Assembly: GCA_020747065.1 (NCBI GenBank)
Contig: JAGMVK010000011.1
Span: forward strand, 744,001-808,000
Reading direction: 5' to 3'
DNA: 64,000 nucleotides
From: Cadophora sp. MPI-SDFR-AT-0126
Lineage: Eukaryota > Ascomycota > Leotiomycetes > Helotiales > Ploettnerulaceae
The notes under the pieces were generated by a model, which was given only the letters and a program-made list of their open reading frames with translations, was not told the origin of the DNA and did no database searches. This document shows positions 12,667 through 26,331 of this stretch, piece after piece; the first letter of the stretch is position 1, and each line of letters opens with the position of its first letter. The translations under genes and the position numbers were made by a program.

Positions 12667-13923
12667 TCACCTCCCCTTGAACTCAGGCATTCTCTTCTCC
12701 CTAAAAGCAACCAACGCCTCATTCCTATCCTCGGTCCCAACAACCCTCTCATACATCTTATTCTCCACCTCTTCCCTCGCATACGTAACGGCCTGCAATG
12801 CACTCCTAATAGCAATCGGTCCACCCTGACATATCTCGCCCGCAAGCTTCACCGCAGCGCTCAACACCTCATCCTTGGACCTTGTCATCAACTCCTTCTT
12901 ATGCTCCTCACCTTCCTTGCCCTCCTCCGGCACCACCTCCACCAGCCGGTCCGCAATACCCAGAAAGTATGCTTCGGCGGCACTTACTCTCCGGCCTGTC
13001 AATATCAGGTCTCGGGCCCGGTTGAGCCCGATGACAGCTGGGAGTCGGTAGGTTCCTCCTGCGCCGGGGATTATGCCGAGGCGGGTTTCTGGGAGCCCGA
13101 CTTGTGCTGTGGAAGAGAAGACGCGGAGGGTGGTGCAGAGTGCGAGTTCGAGGCCACCACCAAGAGCGAGAGAGCTTACGGCGCTGATGGTCGGGATGGG
13201 GAGGATGGAGAGGGCTGTGAATGTGTTGCGGAGGTTGGAGAGGAAGGCTGCTGTTCTGGAGGACTTGTCAGCTTGACTGTATCAATTGGAAGGTCTAGAG
13301 AAATGACTGCGTCGTCCTGCCTGCTTCTGAGGACCGCAATCGTCATACGCGAGTTGAAACCAATTCCTGCATGGCGTAGAGAATTTGAAAGACTCACTCC
13401 TCAGCAGAGAACCCCGCTCTCTCCTTCAAATCCGCTCCTGCGCAGAAACAGCTGTCTACCTCACTAGCCAACACTACAGCTCTTGTGGGTCCCTTTTGGT
13501 CCGTCCCGGCCGCGCCTCCAAGTATCTTCTTAGCGGGTAGTTCATTGCCTTCGCTGTCGTACTCCGAGGCTATGAAGTCGATGTTCGCGCGAAGTTCGTG
13601 GAGGAGCTGGCGGGAGATGGCATTGCGTGCTGCTGGGCGGGCCTGAGGATGTCATCAGCATTTGATATATCTAGAATCACTTTTTGCTTTGGATGATAGC
13701 ATCAGAAAGGGCAGAAATACTGCTGTGCTGAACAAATTGCGTGGGGAAGAGGAGAGGTGCTGTGGTGGAAATGTTAAACCGAGCTCACCAAAGATAGGAT
13801 CCTGATCCTCCCACTGCCAGGAGCTGGCACATCAAACACCTTTACTAAAGGTGTCGGTTGCGTAGAGTAGCATCTTATGAGCCTGCTAGACAGTGAAGCC
13901 GAAGGTCTAAATAGAATACGCAT
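12667..13923 (-). CDS. Mitochondrial enoyl-CoA hydratase, methylglutaconyl-CoA hydratase (AUH) type
   Basis: Three exons (13923-13789, 13642-13398, 13255-12667) give 322 aa. The introns are 146 bp and 142 bp, both GT-AG. The first exon encodes an Arg/Ser-rich presequence (MRILFRPSASLSSRLIRCYS), predicting mitochondrial import. The crotonase fold is evident: 'ARPAARNAIS' near the start, 'FCAGADLKER' (oxyanion-hole strand and CoA-binding loop), 'ALGGGLELAL' (second oxyanion glycine), and 'GLPETRLGIIPGAGGTYRLP' with the conserved Glu and Gly-rich helix. The pattern 'CAGADLKERAGFS' is close to AUH proteins, which hydrate 3-methylglutaconyl-CoA in leucine breakdown. A more general enoyl-CoA hydratase role cannot be excluded. 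It is divergent from the ankyrin gene. Confidence 0.9.
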
Positions 13924-14267
13924 TGTGAATGTTTTGATTCTTGAAGGAAGCATTGGAGACACAAAGATCCGAAATCTGGGGTCGAAGTCGAAGCCGAGAC
14001 TGGCCGAGAGCTCGGCTGAGCTCCACTCGCTGCGATGCGATGTCATCAAGCCCCTCGCCTGTTGATTGAGATCGACCCCTGTACATCTGACGACAGTGCT
14101 GCTCGCTGTGGTACACTCGGGATTATAAAGCTTTTTTTCATGGGTTTTGTTTACCATAAGATGAATTGAAATCTCAAGACGTATTTTGTTTGACGCCTCA
14201 TCTAGATATTTGTCAAAAATATCGCTGGAGGCGCAAATCAAGAGAAGTGAAGTGAAGAGACCAGAAG
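13924..14267. promoter_or_regulatory. Short divergent promoter between the AUH-type and ankyrin genes
   Basis: 344 bp between two divergently transcribed start codons, so both promoters must share this space. No individual element could be identified with confidence. Confidence 0.5.
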
Positions 14268-14962
14268 ATGGCAACACCAGGAGACTTGCCTCCAGAGGCG
14301 ATTGCTTTCGCAACACGCATGTACGATGCAGCTCGAGCAGGACAAATGGATATTTTCCAACAAGCATTACCAGCTGGCTTACCAGCGAATATGATGAATG
14401 AGAAGGGTGATAGTCTGGTATGTTTTCCAAGGATTTTCTCATCTACCATTTCCCATTTCTGCCTTCCTTTATACAAATTCCCAACCTCTAAAGTCCTCCC
14501 TTGAATTTGAGAAAAGGGGGTTTTATGAGAGGAGACCTGAATGGAAAGAAAGATGAGGAATCATCTGACAACAAGAAGGTCATGCTAGCAGCCTACCACG
14601 GCCACGCCCAACTCGTCAAACTCCTCATCCAGCACGGAGCCGATCCAAATCGAGTCAACGATAGAGGTCAGACGCCATTAGCGGGTGCGGTATTCAAGGG
14701 CGAGGCGGAAGTTATTGAGGTCTGTGTTCTACTTTACTGGTTCATCCCATCTCGCGTCTCACAGAATTTTCGAACTAGTTGAATGCCGATGGTGTTTGAG
14801 ATTTAAATCTGACTTGCATAGGCCTTGTTGGAAGGAGGCGCAGATCCAGATTATGGGACTCCAAGCGCTATGGAAGCTGTGACGCTGTTTAGGCAAGAGG
14901 AGAAGTGGAAAGCGAGATTTGAGGAGGCGCCTGGGAGAGGGAAGACTGTTAATGGAGCTTGA
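14268..14962 (+). CDS. Small ankyrin-repeat protein
   Basis: Three exons (14268-14417, 14579-14719, 14822-14962) give 143 aa. The first intron is 161 bp. The second, 102 bp, uses donor GTCTGT, weaker than its neighbours. The protein opens MATPGDLPPEAIAFATRMYDAA and then shows ankyrin repeats: a first unit around residues 18-48 (ARAGQMDIFQQAL..GLPANMMNEKGDS), then 'VMLAAYHGHAQLVKLLIQHG', 'ADPNRVNDRGQTPLAGAVFKG', and a last unit with 'ALLEGGADPDYGTPSAMEA'. The helix-turn-helix consensus (G-x-TPLxxA, GADxN) is clear. The protein is little more than three or four repeats, so it is presumably a cytosolic binding module. Comparable small ankyrin proteins occur in many ascomycetes; the partner is unknown. 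Confidence 0.85.
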
Positions 14963-17900
14963 TGCACTCTCGAGGGGAGCCGAGTGACGAGGTAAAGTGT
15001 TGTTACTGTATCTTAGCCTGTGGAGGCGGAGTTTGGTGTTTTCGATTGCTTTGTAAACTTTGTTAGACTTGTCGCCTCTCGTCTCGGCTATGTTTCGTCG
15101 CTGCTTCTTGAATGTTGTGTCTATCGCTGGTCTGCTTTCACCCCAAATTCCTTGTCATTGGAGGAGCAAATTCCAATTGTACTTGGAGAATTTCCTACTT
15201 TTATGATCAATTGGCATGAGGAAAGTACCTGCCCAGCCACACTTATGCCTGCAATTCGCTGTCAAAGAAGGTGTCGTAGAAGCAGCTGTTTGGTATCGCG
15301 CATAAAAGACCACGAGACGATCCTTCTTCACTTTTCATCCCCGGAGACGTCATCGTTCTTATTTGTAGCATTTTCAGCCCCAAGAACTGAAGCAAAAGCA
15401 CCCATGGGATCCTGGCGAATATGAACGAAATGAAAGTGTGTCTTTCTGTATTCCAATAGGGAAATTGTGGCTGGGCAAGATATTGAAGCATGCTGATGGC
15501 TGCCAGAGCTGAAAAATATCACGAACGCCGACTTTGGATTGACCGAAATATGACTTGAGATAAGCTCGAGCGAAGAAAACTTGACTCGCAGCATCGTGTC
15601 ATATTTTCCACCTGGCTCTCGCCATGTTGTCTTGCTACTATTGGAACTGGACGGTTTGAGAAGGCCGGCGAGGATATTTGCACCGCCTGGTCGAAAAGGT
15701 AAAATTCTGACTCTTAGCTGAGAAAGGAGAAGCTCGTTGATAAAGAGGAGATCTGAAAGTGGTAGATAACTGTTGGAGATTTAGGATGGGGATGAGAAAC
15801 AGCTATTTCGACCAAATACTCGTCGATGTTAGAGGGAAAGGGAAGAAAGACAAGCGATTTGGGAGAAGGGCAAAGCAAGTTGGGGACGGAGCATGAGCGA
15901 AGCAAACAACTTGCTCACCCTTGCCAGTCGTTTCCTGGCGGTAGATTCTTTCTATTCAGCATACTTCTGCGAGCGAGAGTGTATGTACTCAAAATGAGTC
16001 TGGGATACTTTTCACCGATTTGAGCGTACTTCAATCTATTCGGCACGCCCATTTCAGTATCCCGCCAGCTATCCGTTCTTCCTATTCGTTCTTCCTTGTT
16101 GACTGAGTAATGACCCTGGGCTCTCATCGAGGACTGAATCTCCGTCATGGCGACTCAGTGGTCCACATATCGCTGAAGAATAAATTTACTTGGGAGGCAC
16201 TGCCGCGTGTATTATCTGCAGGGGACCCAAAAAGACGAAGACAAAGTCGCCGTCTTGACTCAACAACCATGACCAAACGCTAAATGTAGTCTGGAGAAGT
16301 GGTTGAAAAGTCGTACGATGATTTGCATCGAAGTTTTTCGGTGTTGGTCCCCTAGCTTTGCGATTCGAAGGTTTCGGGATTTTGTTCAATCCCGGAGAAC
16401 CTTGATCCATTGTTCTGGTCGCTGGGTCTTCCTTGGACTGGGGAAATTCATTCTATTCTGTGCCAGGTATCAGGTTGAAGAGCGACACGATACGTGGTTC
16501 GCGTCTAATTCCGTCACTTGACTGCTAGAGTCATTTGAAGAATTGCAAATTGAAATATATCCAGTGTTCTCTGCAAGACCGTAAATCGCGAAACAAGACG
16601 TAGCACAAAGCAAGGCGAAATATCATACGAGTAGAAAAAGCTTCGAAAGTCACAAGTGTGACGAGAGTGGGGGTTGTAACAAGGAACAGCGCTGGCGAAA
16701 GATTGCCATCGCGAAGGGTTTTCCTTTTTCTCAATCTGGCACCCAAGGTCATCCTGGAAATGCAGAGTTTGACAGCATCTCAAGCAGACTTTCCGAGTGC
16801 ACAGTGCTGCCATTGAACCTTGCTGCAAGTCAGATGGTGACTTTTTTACCCCATGCGTTAAGCCAACGGAAGGTGAAGCCGATGTCATGAAACTCTGTTC
16901 TGGGCTCGAAAATCATCAGAAAAGCTCCTCATCCGGGAATCGTTGCGACTTTGTGAGTGGGTTGTTCGACCGGCAGAACCATGTTCAAACAACCGCATTT
17001 CCCGCAATAGTCTGGTGTCTCTCTTGGGCGCATTTCCAAAGCGGGCATAGCTGATTTCATGTGCGAGCGATTGATCGAAGCAAGTGGATGGATGCTCCAT
17101 AAGCTCTCATGAACTGATGTTGTTGTCGGTCCGTGGGTCAAAACATATCTATCACATCTGACAGTTTGATAGGTTCCTTCTCGAGCTCCTGAGTGGTGAC
17201 GCTTGTGATGTCCGGCTGAAGCTAAATTCGGCGGACTGTCAGCCACACCCAAAATGAGTTCAGCACCAAAGCGGAAGTCTGGCGGGTCGTTCTCCTCAAT
17301 GGGCAGTTGGCAGTTCCGCCGTCTCACATGGTGGTGTGGCTCTCCCAGGGTCGACTGGGTCAATTATGTCAACTGGGGGTCTCGGTTGGCACCAGGAAAT
17401 GCAGTGGGTGGCTCGCTTGTTCTCGAAGGCCAATCGAAGCTCAGGGGTTGGTCGAGTCGATTCCCTGTAATATGCATGTCACATCTAGCGTACGCTTCCG
17501 TACCTGGCAGCAGGGCAGATTTCTGCAGGGCAAAAGGGGGCCATGCAGCCACTTCAAAATGCAAACTCCCGGACCTCCATCACTCAACTACTGTCTGCCC
17601 CTATCTTTCTTTTGTTCTGAAAGGATTCATATGACCACTTCACAGGAAAGAAGGAAGGAAGGACGGATGGATGTGTTTGAAGTGCAGTGAGTCAGTGCAT
17701 GTGCTCGGACTACTAGCTAGCTATCATATCAGAGCACAGCAGCTCTTACACACCGCTCTTGTCTGGTGTCTTTCTCTTAGACCACCACTGGCCTGCCAGA
17801 AATTGCCCTGTACCTAACTAACTAATTGGCTTACACATGTTCGGGATCCGGCAGGGCATGGTAGCGAATCCGTGCGAGGCAGTCCGGCGTGAAGGGGCAA

Positions 17901-18453
17901 GCTTCCCCTCCCCATGAAACTCCAACAAGCAAACGCATGGGACGATCCAGCCTATCCAAAGTTTCCCGACTTCCCCTCTCCTTCCTCGAATTCTTTGGTA
18001 ACCTTTCCCTCGAAAGGCTGGCATGGCGCGGCACGACAGACAACCACCACTGCATTCGTGGCAGGAGGCCTGCTAGACTAGGTGGTGCTTGATGGACGAC
18101 AGTCTGTTGCTGGTAGGTCCAAGGCACGAACTTACAAGTGGCCCCGGATACTGAGGCGATCATAGTGATCATCCTGTCTACTTATTGCCAGCTAGTAACT
18201 TAGTTTGAAATTGCTTGTTGTCTGTGTACTCATCCAGAATACTGTACTGAACATGGAAGTCTAATCTACAAAGCCTTTCCCCGTACGCAGAGAACAATAT
18301 GTATCAGAGGATTCGTTACATATCAGGCTGTTATCCCCTGGCTGGCTCACCTCATCTAATCTCATCTCATCTGTACCTGCATCATCTACAATTTCCTTTC
18401 TACTCCACAGATAGTTAGCTGCCCGCACAATCAATATCTCCGAGCCTGTCACA

Positions 18454-18473
18454 ATCTGATCTGATCTGATCTG
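18454..18473. repeat. ATCTG pentanucleotide microsatellite
   Basis: Four head-to-tail copies of ATCTG, followed about 20 bp later by an A11 run. It is a simple repeat without obvious function. Confidence 0.8.
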
Positions 18474-18952
18474 GTGGGAGAAAGTAAAGGTAAAAAAAAA
18501 AAGTTAACTAAACATCGATAGGCAGCTCAAGTGCTCCACCTGCCATGCTTCGAAATGCCTATCGGAGGAATACCCACTCATTCATCCACTTGGAGACACA
18601 GACCTCTTCCTGTGCACACCACTTTGAATTTTGGACATAACTAACTGCTCGTCGTCCACTCAAATTCAACTATATGGTCGAGGGGAAAATCTTGCGAGCT
18701 TTACTTCTTTCTTATACCTCTTTAATTTCGCCATTTTCGCCACTGCAGCAAGTTGTCCTGCTGTCCTCCTGGTGGCCTCATCTCCTCTTCATCTCCTGTG
18801 CATTCCTCGCGACCTGTGCTGTGCAGCACAGTGCATCTGGTTGTCTCGCGGATAATAAAGTGTGTCCTAGCTTTTTAGCGGAATTGCCCAGTACCACAGT
18901 GCAGTCCACAGTACCTGTCCGACCGGGCATCTCCTCACTCTGGTAAGCTTCA

Positions 18953-18991
18953 ACTCCAGCTCCAGCTTCAGTTCCAGCTCCGGCTCCAGCT
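18953..18991. repeat. Degenerate CTCCAG hexamer repeat
   Basis: About six imperfect copies of a CTCCAG/TTCCAG/CTCCGG hexamer in the presumed leader of the Sec7 gene. Confidence 0.7.
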
Positions 18992-19387
18992 CAAAAGTCA
19001 TTTCGATTCGACCTCCTTTCCTCCCTCTCTCAACATTACGGAATTGTCGCAAGGAACGGATCTCCAAGCTCTTCCTCGTTGCCGTCCCTGGAATACGCCC
19101 ACACAGTCTCTACCGCCGTCCCGTCGACCAGGATCAAAAAATAATAATCGCCTCGGCCGTTTCAATAATCAAACGCCCTTGGTATCAGATCCCAGCCTGC
19201 GAGTGCTATTTGCAGACGATCCAGAACGATTGATTGAACAATTGCGCAAGGCTCACTCGATCATTGCTTGCTGCACGAATGCCAATCCGTGTCGTCAACA
19301 CTGATTCGCGTTTGGGTACATGGGCAGCCAACCACACATCGTGCTGATGCCAGTCAGGGCTAGGGACATTTCCAACCGGCCTTCAGG

Positions 19388-22300
19388 ATGCAGTCGTTCG
19401 AGAACACACCCTCGTCGCCTACAAAGCGCCTAGGGGTGTCATTGAACCTCGATACTGGCTACAAAGGGAAGGGCAAGGACTTTTCTCCTCCGCAGACGCC
19501 GCCCAAGATGGAGAACTATCGTACCAGCAGAGGCAATATTGCAGCTGCCAACCGGGCGCTTAATGTTCGAACTGGGCCAAGGGAGACTTTTCTGGACGAC
19601 ATAACACCAGTGGACCCTGCAAACAATAAGGCCCATGATCCAGAAAGGGGACGAGGAGGAAATCGAGACTCGCACGATCTTTCTTTGTCTCCTCGCCAGG
19701 TTACGCGCGACTCGCTGGTCGACCACATGTTGCTATCTCTCGACCAATTCTCTTTTGGACAAGACGGTGACGGATTTGGCCGACAGCCTACAGTTGACGA
19801 GGAGCAATTATATTCGACTTTTGGCGACGAGGAATCATATCAGCCAGCACAGAATTTCGCCCCTAGGAATGGGCGAGGAATCGGGCACAACTACTCATAC
19901 AGTTCTGACTACGATCCTGCGGATGATTCTTCTCGATATTCTGGCGGGCAATTGTCTCGTGGGAGAAGAAGTAATAGTAGTTCGAACTTTCAGACCAACT
20001 TGGGAAGGATAAACAGCGTTCGGAACGACGGCACATCGACATTTTCAGGAACAAGACCTCCGCCGCAGCAAATACCTCCACGAGGGATACATTCACGGGG
20101 TGGGAAAGGAAGCAAGGGAAGCAGTGTTAATAGCTTCGAGCTGGGGTATGCGCAGGTTACAAGCAGTCAACGGTGGACACATGGACTGGCCGGACGATCC
20201 TCGAGCTTTGACTATGGCAGTGATCGAGTTGCGATGAATGCGCCCTCACATCCCACTCCTCGACCGGTCGAGACGAATATTCCTCCTTTCAACCAGTACG
20301 ACTACGATGCTGCGCCGACACCTACAGTACCTGTTGGACCACGAAGAATACGGCCCGCTTCTCCAATAATGATCCCCCAGCCAGATCCCGTACCAGCGAG
20401 CCCACCACAGAAGTTGGAGAGAAAAAGGAGTACGCGATCTTCGAAAAGCGGTTACAAAGGAAAATTTTCTGCCAACAATACGTCTGGGAGCAGACTTGAC
20501 TACGGGCTGAAAGATCGGAGTCGGGAATTGCCCCCGATGCCCGCCTTCATCAAAGAAGCTCCTTCTGCGCCTGGACCATTAGTTGGATATGGGAAAACCA
20601 AAGACCAGCAATCCCCTGGCCTCGCTCAACCCAAAGACCGCCCAGGATTTTTCAGAAGAGTCTTCGGCTCGAGGAGCAACCCTGTGCCTGCAACTGAACC
20701 TCCCCCTTCGCACGGTTCCACGACATCTGCTGAAACGACGGACCGACCACACAGTCGACCTCAGCATATCGGCACCCAAATCAAGTCTCAACATGCGAAT
20801 TCCCCTCGAGAAGCGCCTCCGCCGCCAAAGGAACAAGCCCATGTGCTTACGAAGAAGCCGTCATCCTTTTTTCGGCGACGCAAGAAGTCTGTTTCTGAGC
20901 CAGAACCAGCCGTTCCAACGGTTCCGCCATTGCCCCTTCAGACAGAGCGGGAACCCGCTCCGACGAGAGCTCCTCCCAGCCCTGTCAGTAGTCTTAGGAA
21001 AGTTATGAATCCATATTTAAGGACCCCTGCCAGGAGCCCAATTGACCTTTTTCCCCCTTCCAGCGTTGATCGGCAAATGAATGACAGTCCGGAACCCAAT
21101 GATCGAACAGTAAGGGGTTTCTCGCCAGATTACGAACCAGACAAGACCGCCACCATAAGGACTGTACGACCATCCGAGCGGGAACCATTGGACAATCTAT
21201 CGTCTTCGCCACCTCAGGATAAAGTAGTGTCTAAATCCCATGATAGGCTATCCAGTACAGGAGCTTCAAAGGATGTTCGCGAAGGAACTTTCTTGCAAGA
21301 TAGCAGCGACAATGATCCTGAAGTTCCATCAACCTCCAGTTCTGCTCCAAATTCAAAGGATGGTTCCGGAACGAAACGGCCGGCTGGTCAACAGCCTTCT
21401 TCGTCTGTTGCGAGAGATATGGCGCTCGTTGCAGAATATGAAAGAGTCCACTCGAAGCGATCACCGACAACATCATCAAAGATTGACCAGACCAAGCCGC
21501 GTTCAGCTGTGGAATCTCCCCGAAGTACCAATGAGTCTAAGTCGAGCATAAAGCAAACAACATTGACTACTAAAGACGAAGATTGGGTCATGCTAACTCC
21601 GACTAAAATACCGGGTCACACTCTCTCGGAGAGCAAAGAAAATCGCGTTTGGCTGGAGGCATCTTCCTCTGAAGAAGACCTTGCCGAATCCAACCTTGCA
21701 TTACCTTTGAAGTCAATCCAGCCGTCAAGCAGCATCATGTCTGGTTCAACTGATACGGTATACAAATCTGCCACAAGTTTGCCAATTTTGCAAGTAGAGG
21801 GCAAAGAAGAAGCTGACGAGTCTCCGCCACAACAGCGACGCCTCTTATCCGCTGCTGAAGCAATCAAGTCTCTCGACGAAGAACATCCAGCGGCAGAAGA
21901 TATACTCCCAAGTGAAGGTGATCGCGAGAAAGCTCAAAAGATCTACGACGGAAACGAAGACTTCATCCAGAAGGAGAAAGCAGCTGCATGGATGGGAGAA
22001 GATAGCCCTGTTCGCTTGAGGACTTTGGTGGCTTACATGGAGCTCTACAACTTTTCGAACTTGAATATACTTGCTGCGCTGCGCCTCATCTGTGGTCGTT
22101 TAGTATTGAAGGCGGAGAGCCAGCAGGTGGACCGGATCTTGGTCAATTTTGCCAAACGCTGGTGTCACTGCAATCCTAATCATGGCTTCAAGGGAATTGG
22201 TGGGTCTAGTCTCCCTCTTTGGCAGGTACATTACTGATTTTGTGCAGATGTCGTTCATACGATCTGTTACTCGATTTTGCTCCTGAACACGGATTTGCAT

Positions 22301-24268
22301 TTGGCGGATATTGATCAAAAGATGACGCGAAGTCAATTTGTGAAGAATACAATGCCCACGATCCGCAAAAGTGTCGCCGAGCTAGCTCCTGATGCCTTCG
22401 AACCGACCAGACCAACAATATTGCCCGGGAAGAGTTCGACGTTCGACTCTGCCAAGCAGGCTAGCGACACTTCGTTGAAGCCTGAAAGGTCATCGATAGA
22501 AGTTGAGAGGCCATCTTGGAGAACGTCCTTCAAGCCTCCTCCCCGGACAGATTCTGATGGAGTTACACCCACCCCACTGGATTACGATACACCAGTTGAC
22601 GACTGCGGACCATTGGTGAAAGCACCATTTCACGGAACATTACGGACGTGGGAAGTGCAGGTCGAGATTGTGCTCAAAGATTTCTACAATTCCATCCGAA
22701 GCGAACGTTTGCCGTTGTTCGGCGCACCTGTCGAGAAACCACTTCTCCAAGCACCTTCGTCAAACAGCCTGTCAGTTTTCACAAATGGAATGCTGCGCCG
22801 AAGTCCGAGTGTGTTGAGCAAAGCACCATCAGAGTCTCAAAGCTTTGTCAGGGGGAGAACAGCGGAGACTGTCCGTGTTGGCAACGGGAAGTGGGCAAGC
22901 AAGAATCGTTCACGGCCTCGCTTGTATCCAGGTTCCGGTATGGGTTCTAGTCGCACCAGTTTGGACGACCAATCGTCGATGTGGAGCCCGTCTGTATCAT
23001 CCAGCACCTGGAGCAAATACTCTCTTGGAAAGACGCAGACTTCCATGTCCGTGGATTCGCTTGGATCGGGGTTCCCTCAAGGCGATTATCAGCAATCTAT
23101 TGGTTTCGCCAATGCTCTCAGCCAGGCAATCATTCGTGAAGAGATAATTGGAAGTCCAGGAAGCAATGGTAGTGAGCGTGATGAGAACGAAGAGCCGCGT
23201 GTGGCACCATTGCTTGAAGATGAGTCACTGGAACTGCACGGAGCGCCATGGGCAAAGGAAGGAATTGTCAAGCACAAGCATCATTTGGAGGCTCTAGACA
23301 AGAAAGCCAAAGATCGCAATTGGAGCGAGGTCTTTGCTGTTATCGAAAAGGGCTACATGAGCCTCTTCTCCTTCTCGTCGAAGAGCATACGCAACAAGAA
23401 CAAGAGCAAGACCGCTGGAAGTGTTGTTGGCGGCGGGAATTGGCAGGAGAATGCCCAAAGCCTTGGCTCGTTCCTTCTGAGACAGACTATCGCCAGCGCC
23501 CTACCCCCTCCTGGTTATTCGAAGGCTCGTCCCCATGTCTGGGCCCTTTCGTTACCATCTGGAGCCGTCCATCTTTTCCAGGTTGGCACACCGGATATCG
23601 TCAAGGAATTTGTATCGACTGCCAACTACTGGAGTGCCCGCCTGTCAAACCATCCGCTTGTTGGAGGTATCAGTAACATCGAATATGGATGGTCTGACGC
23701 CATTATCAACAATTCTTTGGTCAATGCTATCAACGAGTCTACAAGACCGTCTACCAGTGGAAACCGACCAAGTCTTCAGAGCTCTCTCCGGTCGAGCCTT
23801 GATCAAGGGTACCCCAGTGGAGGCTTCAGATCTCGACTACCTGGGGACAAGATCAACATTTCGGACTGGTCGCCACCAACTCAAAGTATGAGAGCGAGTA
23901 ACTTGATGGAGGCAGATCAGTTACGAACTTTGACAGATTATGTTGCCGGAATCGAGGAAGAGCTCCAAAAGCACAATCAATTGCGTAGTCCCATGTTGCT
24001 TGCCGTAAGTTATGCGAACAGTTGGTTGTATCTGACTAATAATGTCTAGTTCACACCGCGTCATCCCAACGCACAGAAGGCCATGGCCAACTGGGAGAAG
24101 AAGTCGTCGTATCTTCTTCGCGAGATCGTCAAGTTCAGAACCTATATCGACTCATTGGGAGCCGCTGATATCGGCAAGCAAAAGATATATGCCGAACGAG
24201 CAGCGCGACAAGTACCCGAAGGCAGCGATGATGACGACGAAGGCGATATCACACTCAGACCTGAATAG
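19388..24268 (+). CDS. Sec7-PH domain Arf guanine-nucleotide exchange factor (Syt1-like)
   Basis: Three exons (19388-22199, 22248-24004, 24050-24268) give 1595 aa; the introns are 48 bp and 45 bp. Residues 1 to about 820 are a Ser/Pro/Arg-rich disordered region. A Sec7 domain follows (about 825-990). It shows 'RLVLKAESQQVDRIL', whose Glu near residue 910 corresponds to the catalytic glutamate finger, and 'NPNHGFKGI' spliced to 'DVVHTICYSILLLNTDLH', a strong Sec7 signature that confirms the first intron. A PH domain lies downstream, from 'EGIVKHKHHLEALDKKAKDR' to 'ARPHVWALSLPSGAVHLFQV' and 'EFVSTANYW'. A C-terminal helical tail follows. Such proteins activate Arf/Arl GTPases on Golgi or endosomal membranes; the layout resembles yeast Syt1 (an Arl1 GEF). 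The orthology is inferred. Confidence 0.9.
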
Positions 24269-26331
24269 ATCCTGGATGAGCTTTCTTTTGTTTTCTGTAC
24301 TACTTCAAGGAAAGACGGACGAATTATGTCTATATGCTACCCTTCTTCACTCCGCTTAACCACATTGTCGAACACCATACACAAATTCGCCTTACACCTA
24401 GCATTCATTGGGAGCGGAGTCTGCATTTGGTACACAATCCCTTTTGATGATTTTGTGTACTTGATTGGGTATGTTTGGGGTAGCAGTCTTCTGTTTTTGG
24501 ATTGGATTGATTGTTTAGAACTACATTGGCTGGCTGGTCATGGCGATGGCGTTGGCTCGTACTTTTGCTGTAGTGTATACCCCTTTGGCTTTTGTTGTTT
24601 TGCGGCTTGATTTTTTTCACACTTCTTCTGTTTGCTTCTCAGCGCTCATGGGGTTGGATATGACGGGTGGAGACTTGGGCGGGACTTAGAGGGCCACGAG
24701 GGAGCTTCATGAAAATACGAGATTATGATATTGGACGAGCTGAAAAGAGAAGGGAAGGGAGTCTTGATTGTAATTGCATTCTGTACTAGAGGGTGGATCG
24801 GGTGGATTGGTGACGAGGGATGAGTCAGTACAGTAGTAGACAGGTATGGAAGAAGAAAGAAATACAACCTTTAATTCTCTGTCCAAACTATTTCTCGGTC
24901 GACAGTTGTTGTTCTGACATTCTCTTTTAATTTTGGGCCGTGCAGCGCAGTTCTCGAGAATCTTTCTGCCGCTTTAATATGATTACATCAAGGACTCTTA
25001 ATTTGCAATCTCAGTCAGTCACACAACAAATAGGACGGAAAACATGCAACGCTCCACTTGACTCTCTCGCATAATCGGCGCGAGGAGAGCCCGGCCAGCA
25101 GAAGCCCCAATTTCGTTCTCCCAGTTGTGCCCACGTTTTATCTTGATTCGACCTATTTGGTGCTAGATACTGAAAACATCGAGACGCTGCAAATGCTTCG
25201 AATCTAGGTTCAGGTTACACTTGGTGGGTAAATTCAACTCTGTAGGAGTGCACAAATATCCTCGGTGTGGACGTAACAGGTATCACGACGAGCAAGGTGT
25301 GATTATCCTGAAAAACTCTCCCGAAATATGCGTACTCTGGGGAGAAAGGCATGTCCGTCTCTGTATCGATGATAGCTGGGTGCATTTATTACGTGTACTC
25401 ACTCCCCTGAGTGGGTGTGTTGGGTTGGGGTGGAAGGTGCGATGCTATTTTGCTCAGCGATGTTTGTTTTGTTTGGGGAGAGCCGAAGCGAAGTGAGGTG
25501 GCGAGGGTGGCACTTACCTCGTGAAGATGCACGACCGAGACGTCAAAATTGTGCGACTGCCCTTCGAACTCGTTTGAGAGGCGAACTTGAGATATGTACG
25601 CGCAAAGCAGTTGCCGCTTGATGTTCTGACTGAAGTGCGGATGCTGCGTAAGCTCGGAGTTGCACTTGCCTGTCGTCAGTCGACTCGAACGCACAGAAAT
25701 GCAGGGCGAGAAGTGACGAGACGTCGAGTGAAGCTCCTTGAGTTCGCACGCCACTAATCCGATCCGAGCTTCTTGCTATTTCCTCGTTGCTCGTTTATAC
25801 TCATCACGTGGCGCGGAATCACATCACATCCCTTCTCCTACCACAACACTTTCTAGTCCCGTGTTCTTATCGCCACCCGCAATTTCAATCTGTAATTTAT
25901 GTTGTAGACTGACATTCATTTACAAGGAGCCAACAGGTGGACAGAGTCAAATCAAGCTTTGTGGCTGTTTCGAGGGCATCTCGGCTGCGTTGGGAGTGGG
26001 GTTTGAATAGGCTTTATTGACTTATTAGCGAGAGTTAACAATTGGCAGAGTTCAAATTGATCCCACGTCAATCTACTATATCATGAAATAGCCGCAGCGC
26101 TCAAGCTTTGTGGGGAGGTTGAGGATTTCGATATCATTGGCAGTCAACGTCATTTCACTTTAAGATATGGCATTCTTATCATCCAGCTGGGACAAAGCTC
26201 CGGTAAATATGGATCGATGCTAAGCAATATATAGACCTGCCTACTTTGAAGTGGCTTTTGGATTCTTTGTGAAGAACAATACCCTTTTGTTCTACGTTTT
26301 TTGAATCGGCCAGATAACATAGTCACAGAAG
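24269..26331. other. 2-kb intergenic region between the Sec7 and DUF1996 genes
   Basis: Contains the 3' end of the Sec7 transcript and the promoter of the DUF1996 gene. Open frames at 24326-24610 and 25754-25389 are unlike any family I recognise. I see nothing else supportable. Confidence 0.5.

Larger units (their letters stand above)
14963..19387. other. 4.4-kb gene-poor region before the Sec7 gene
   Basis: No open frame here has recognisable similarity. Frames such as 15020-15424 (+) and 17363-16929 and 16888-16514 (-) are the longest. The minus-strand pair contains scattered cysteines but no known motif. Near the right end (about 18600-19380) the plus strand is rich in CT tracts, as is usual for leaders of filamentous fungal genes, so part of this is probably promoter and 5' leader of the Sec7 gene. 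Simple repeats lie at 18454-18473 and 18953-18991. Confidence 0.5.

Noticed and set aside
16514..17363. Pair of minus-strand frames with several cysteines (YCGKCGC, CLRCCQTLHF)
   Set aside because: No known motif spacing, no splice that gives a convincing protein, and no similarity I can name.
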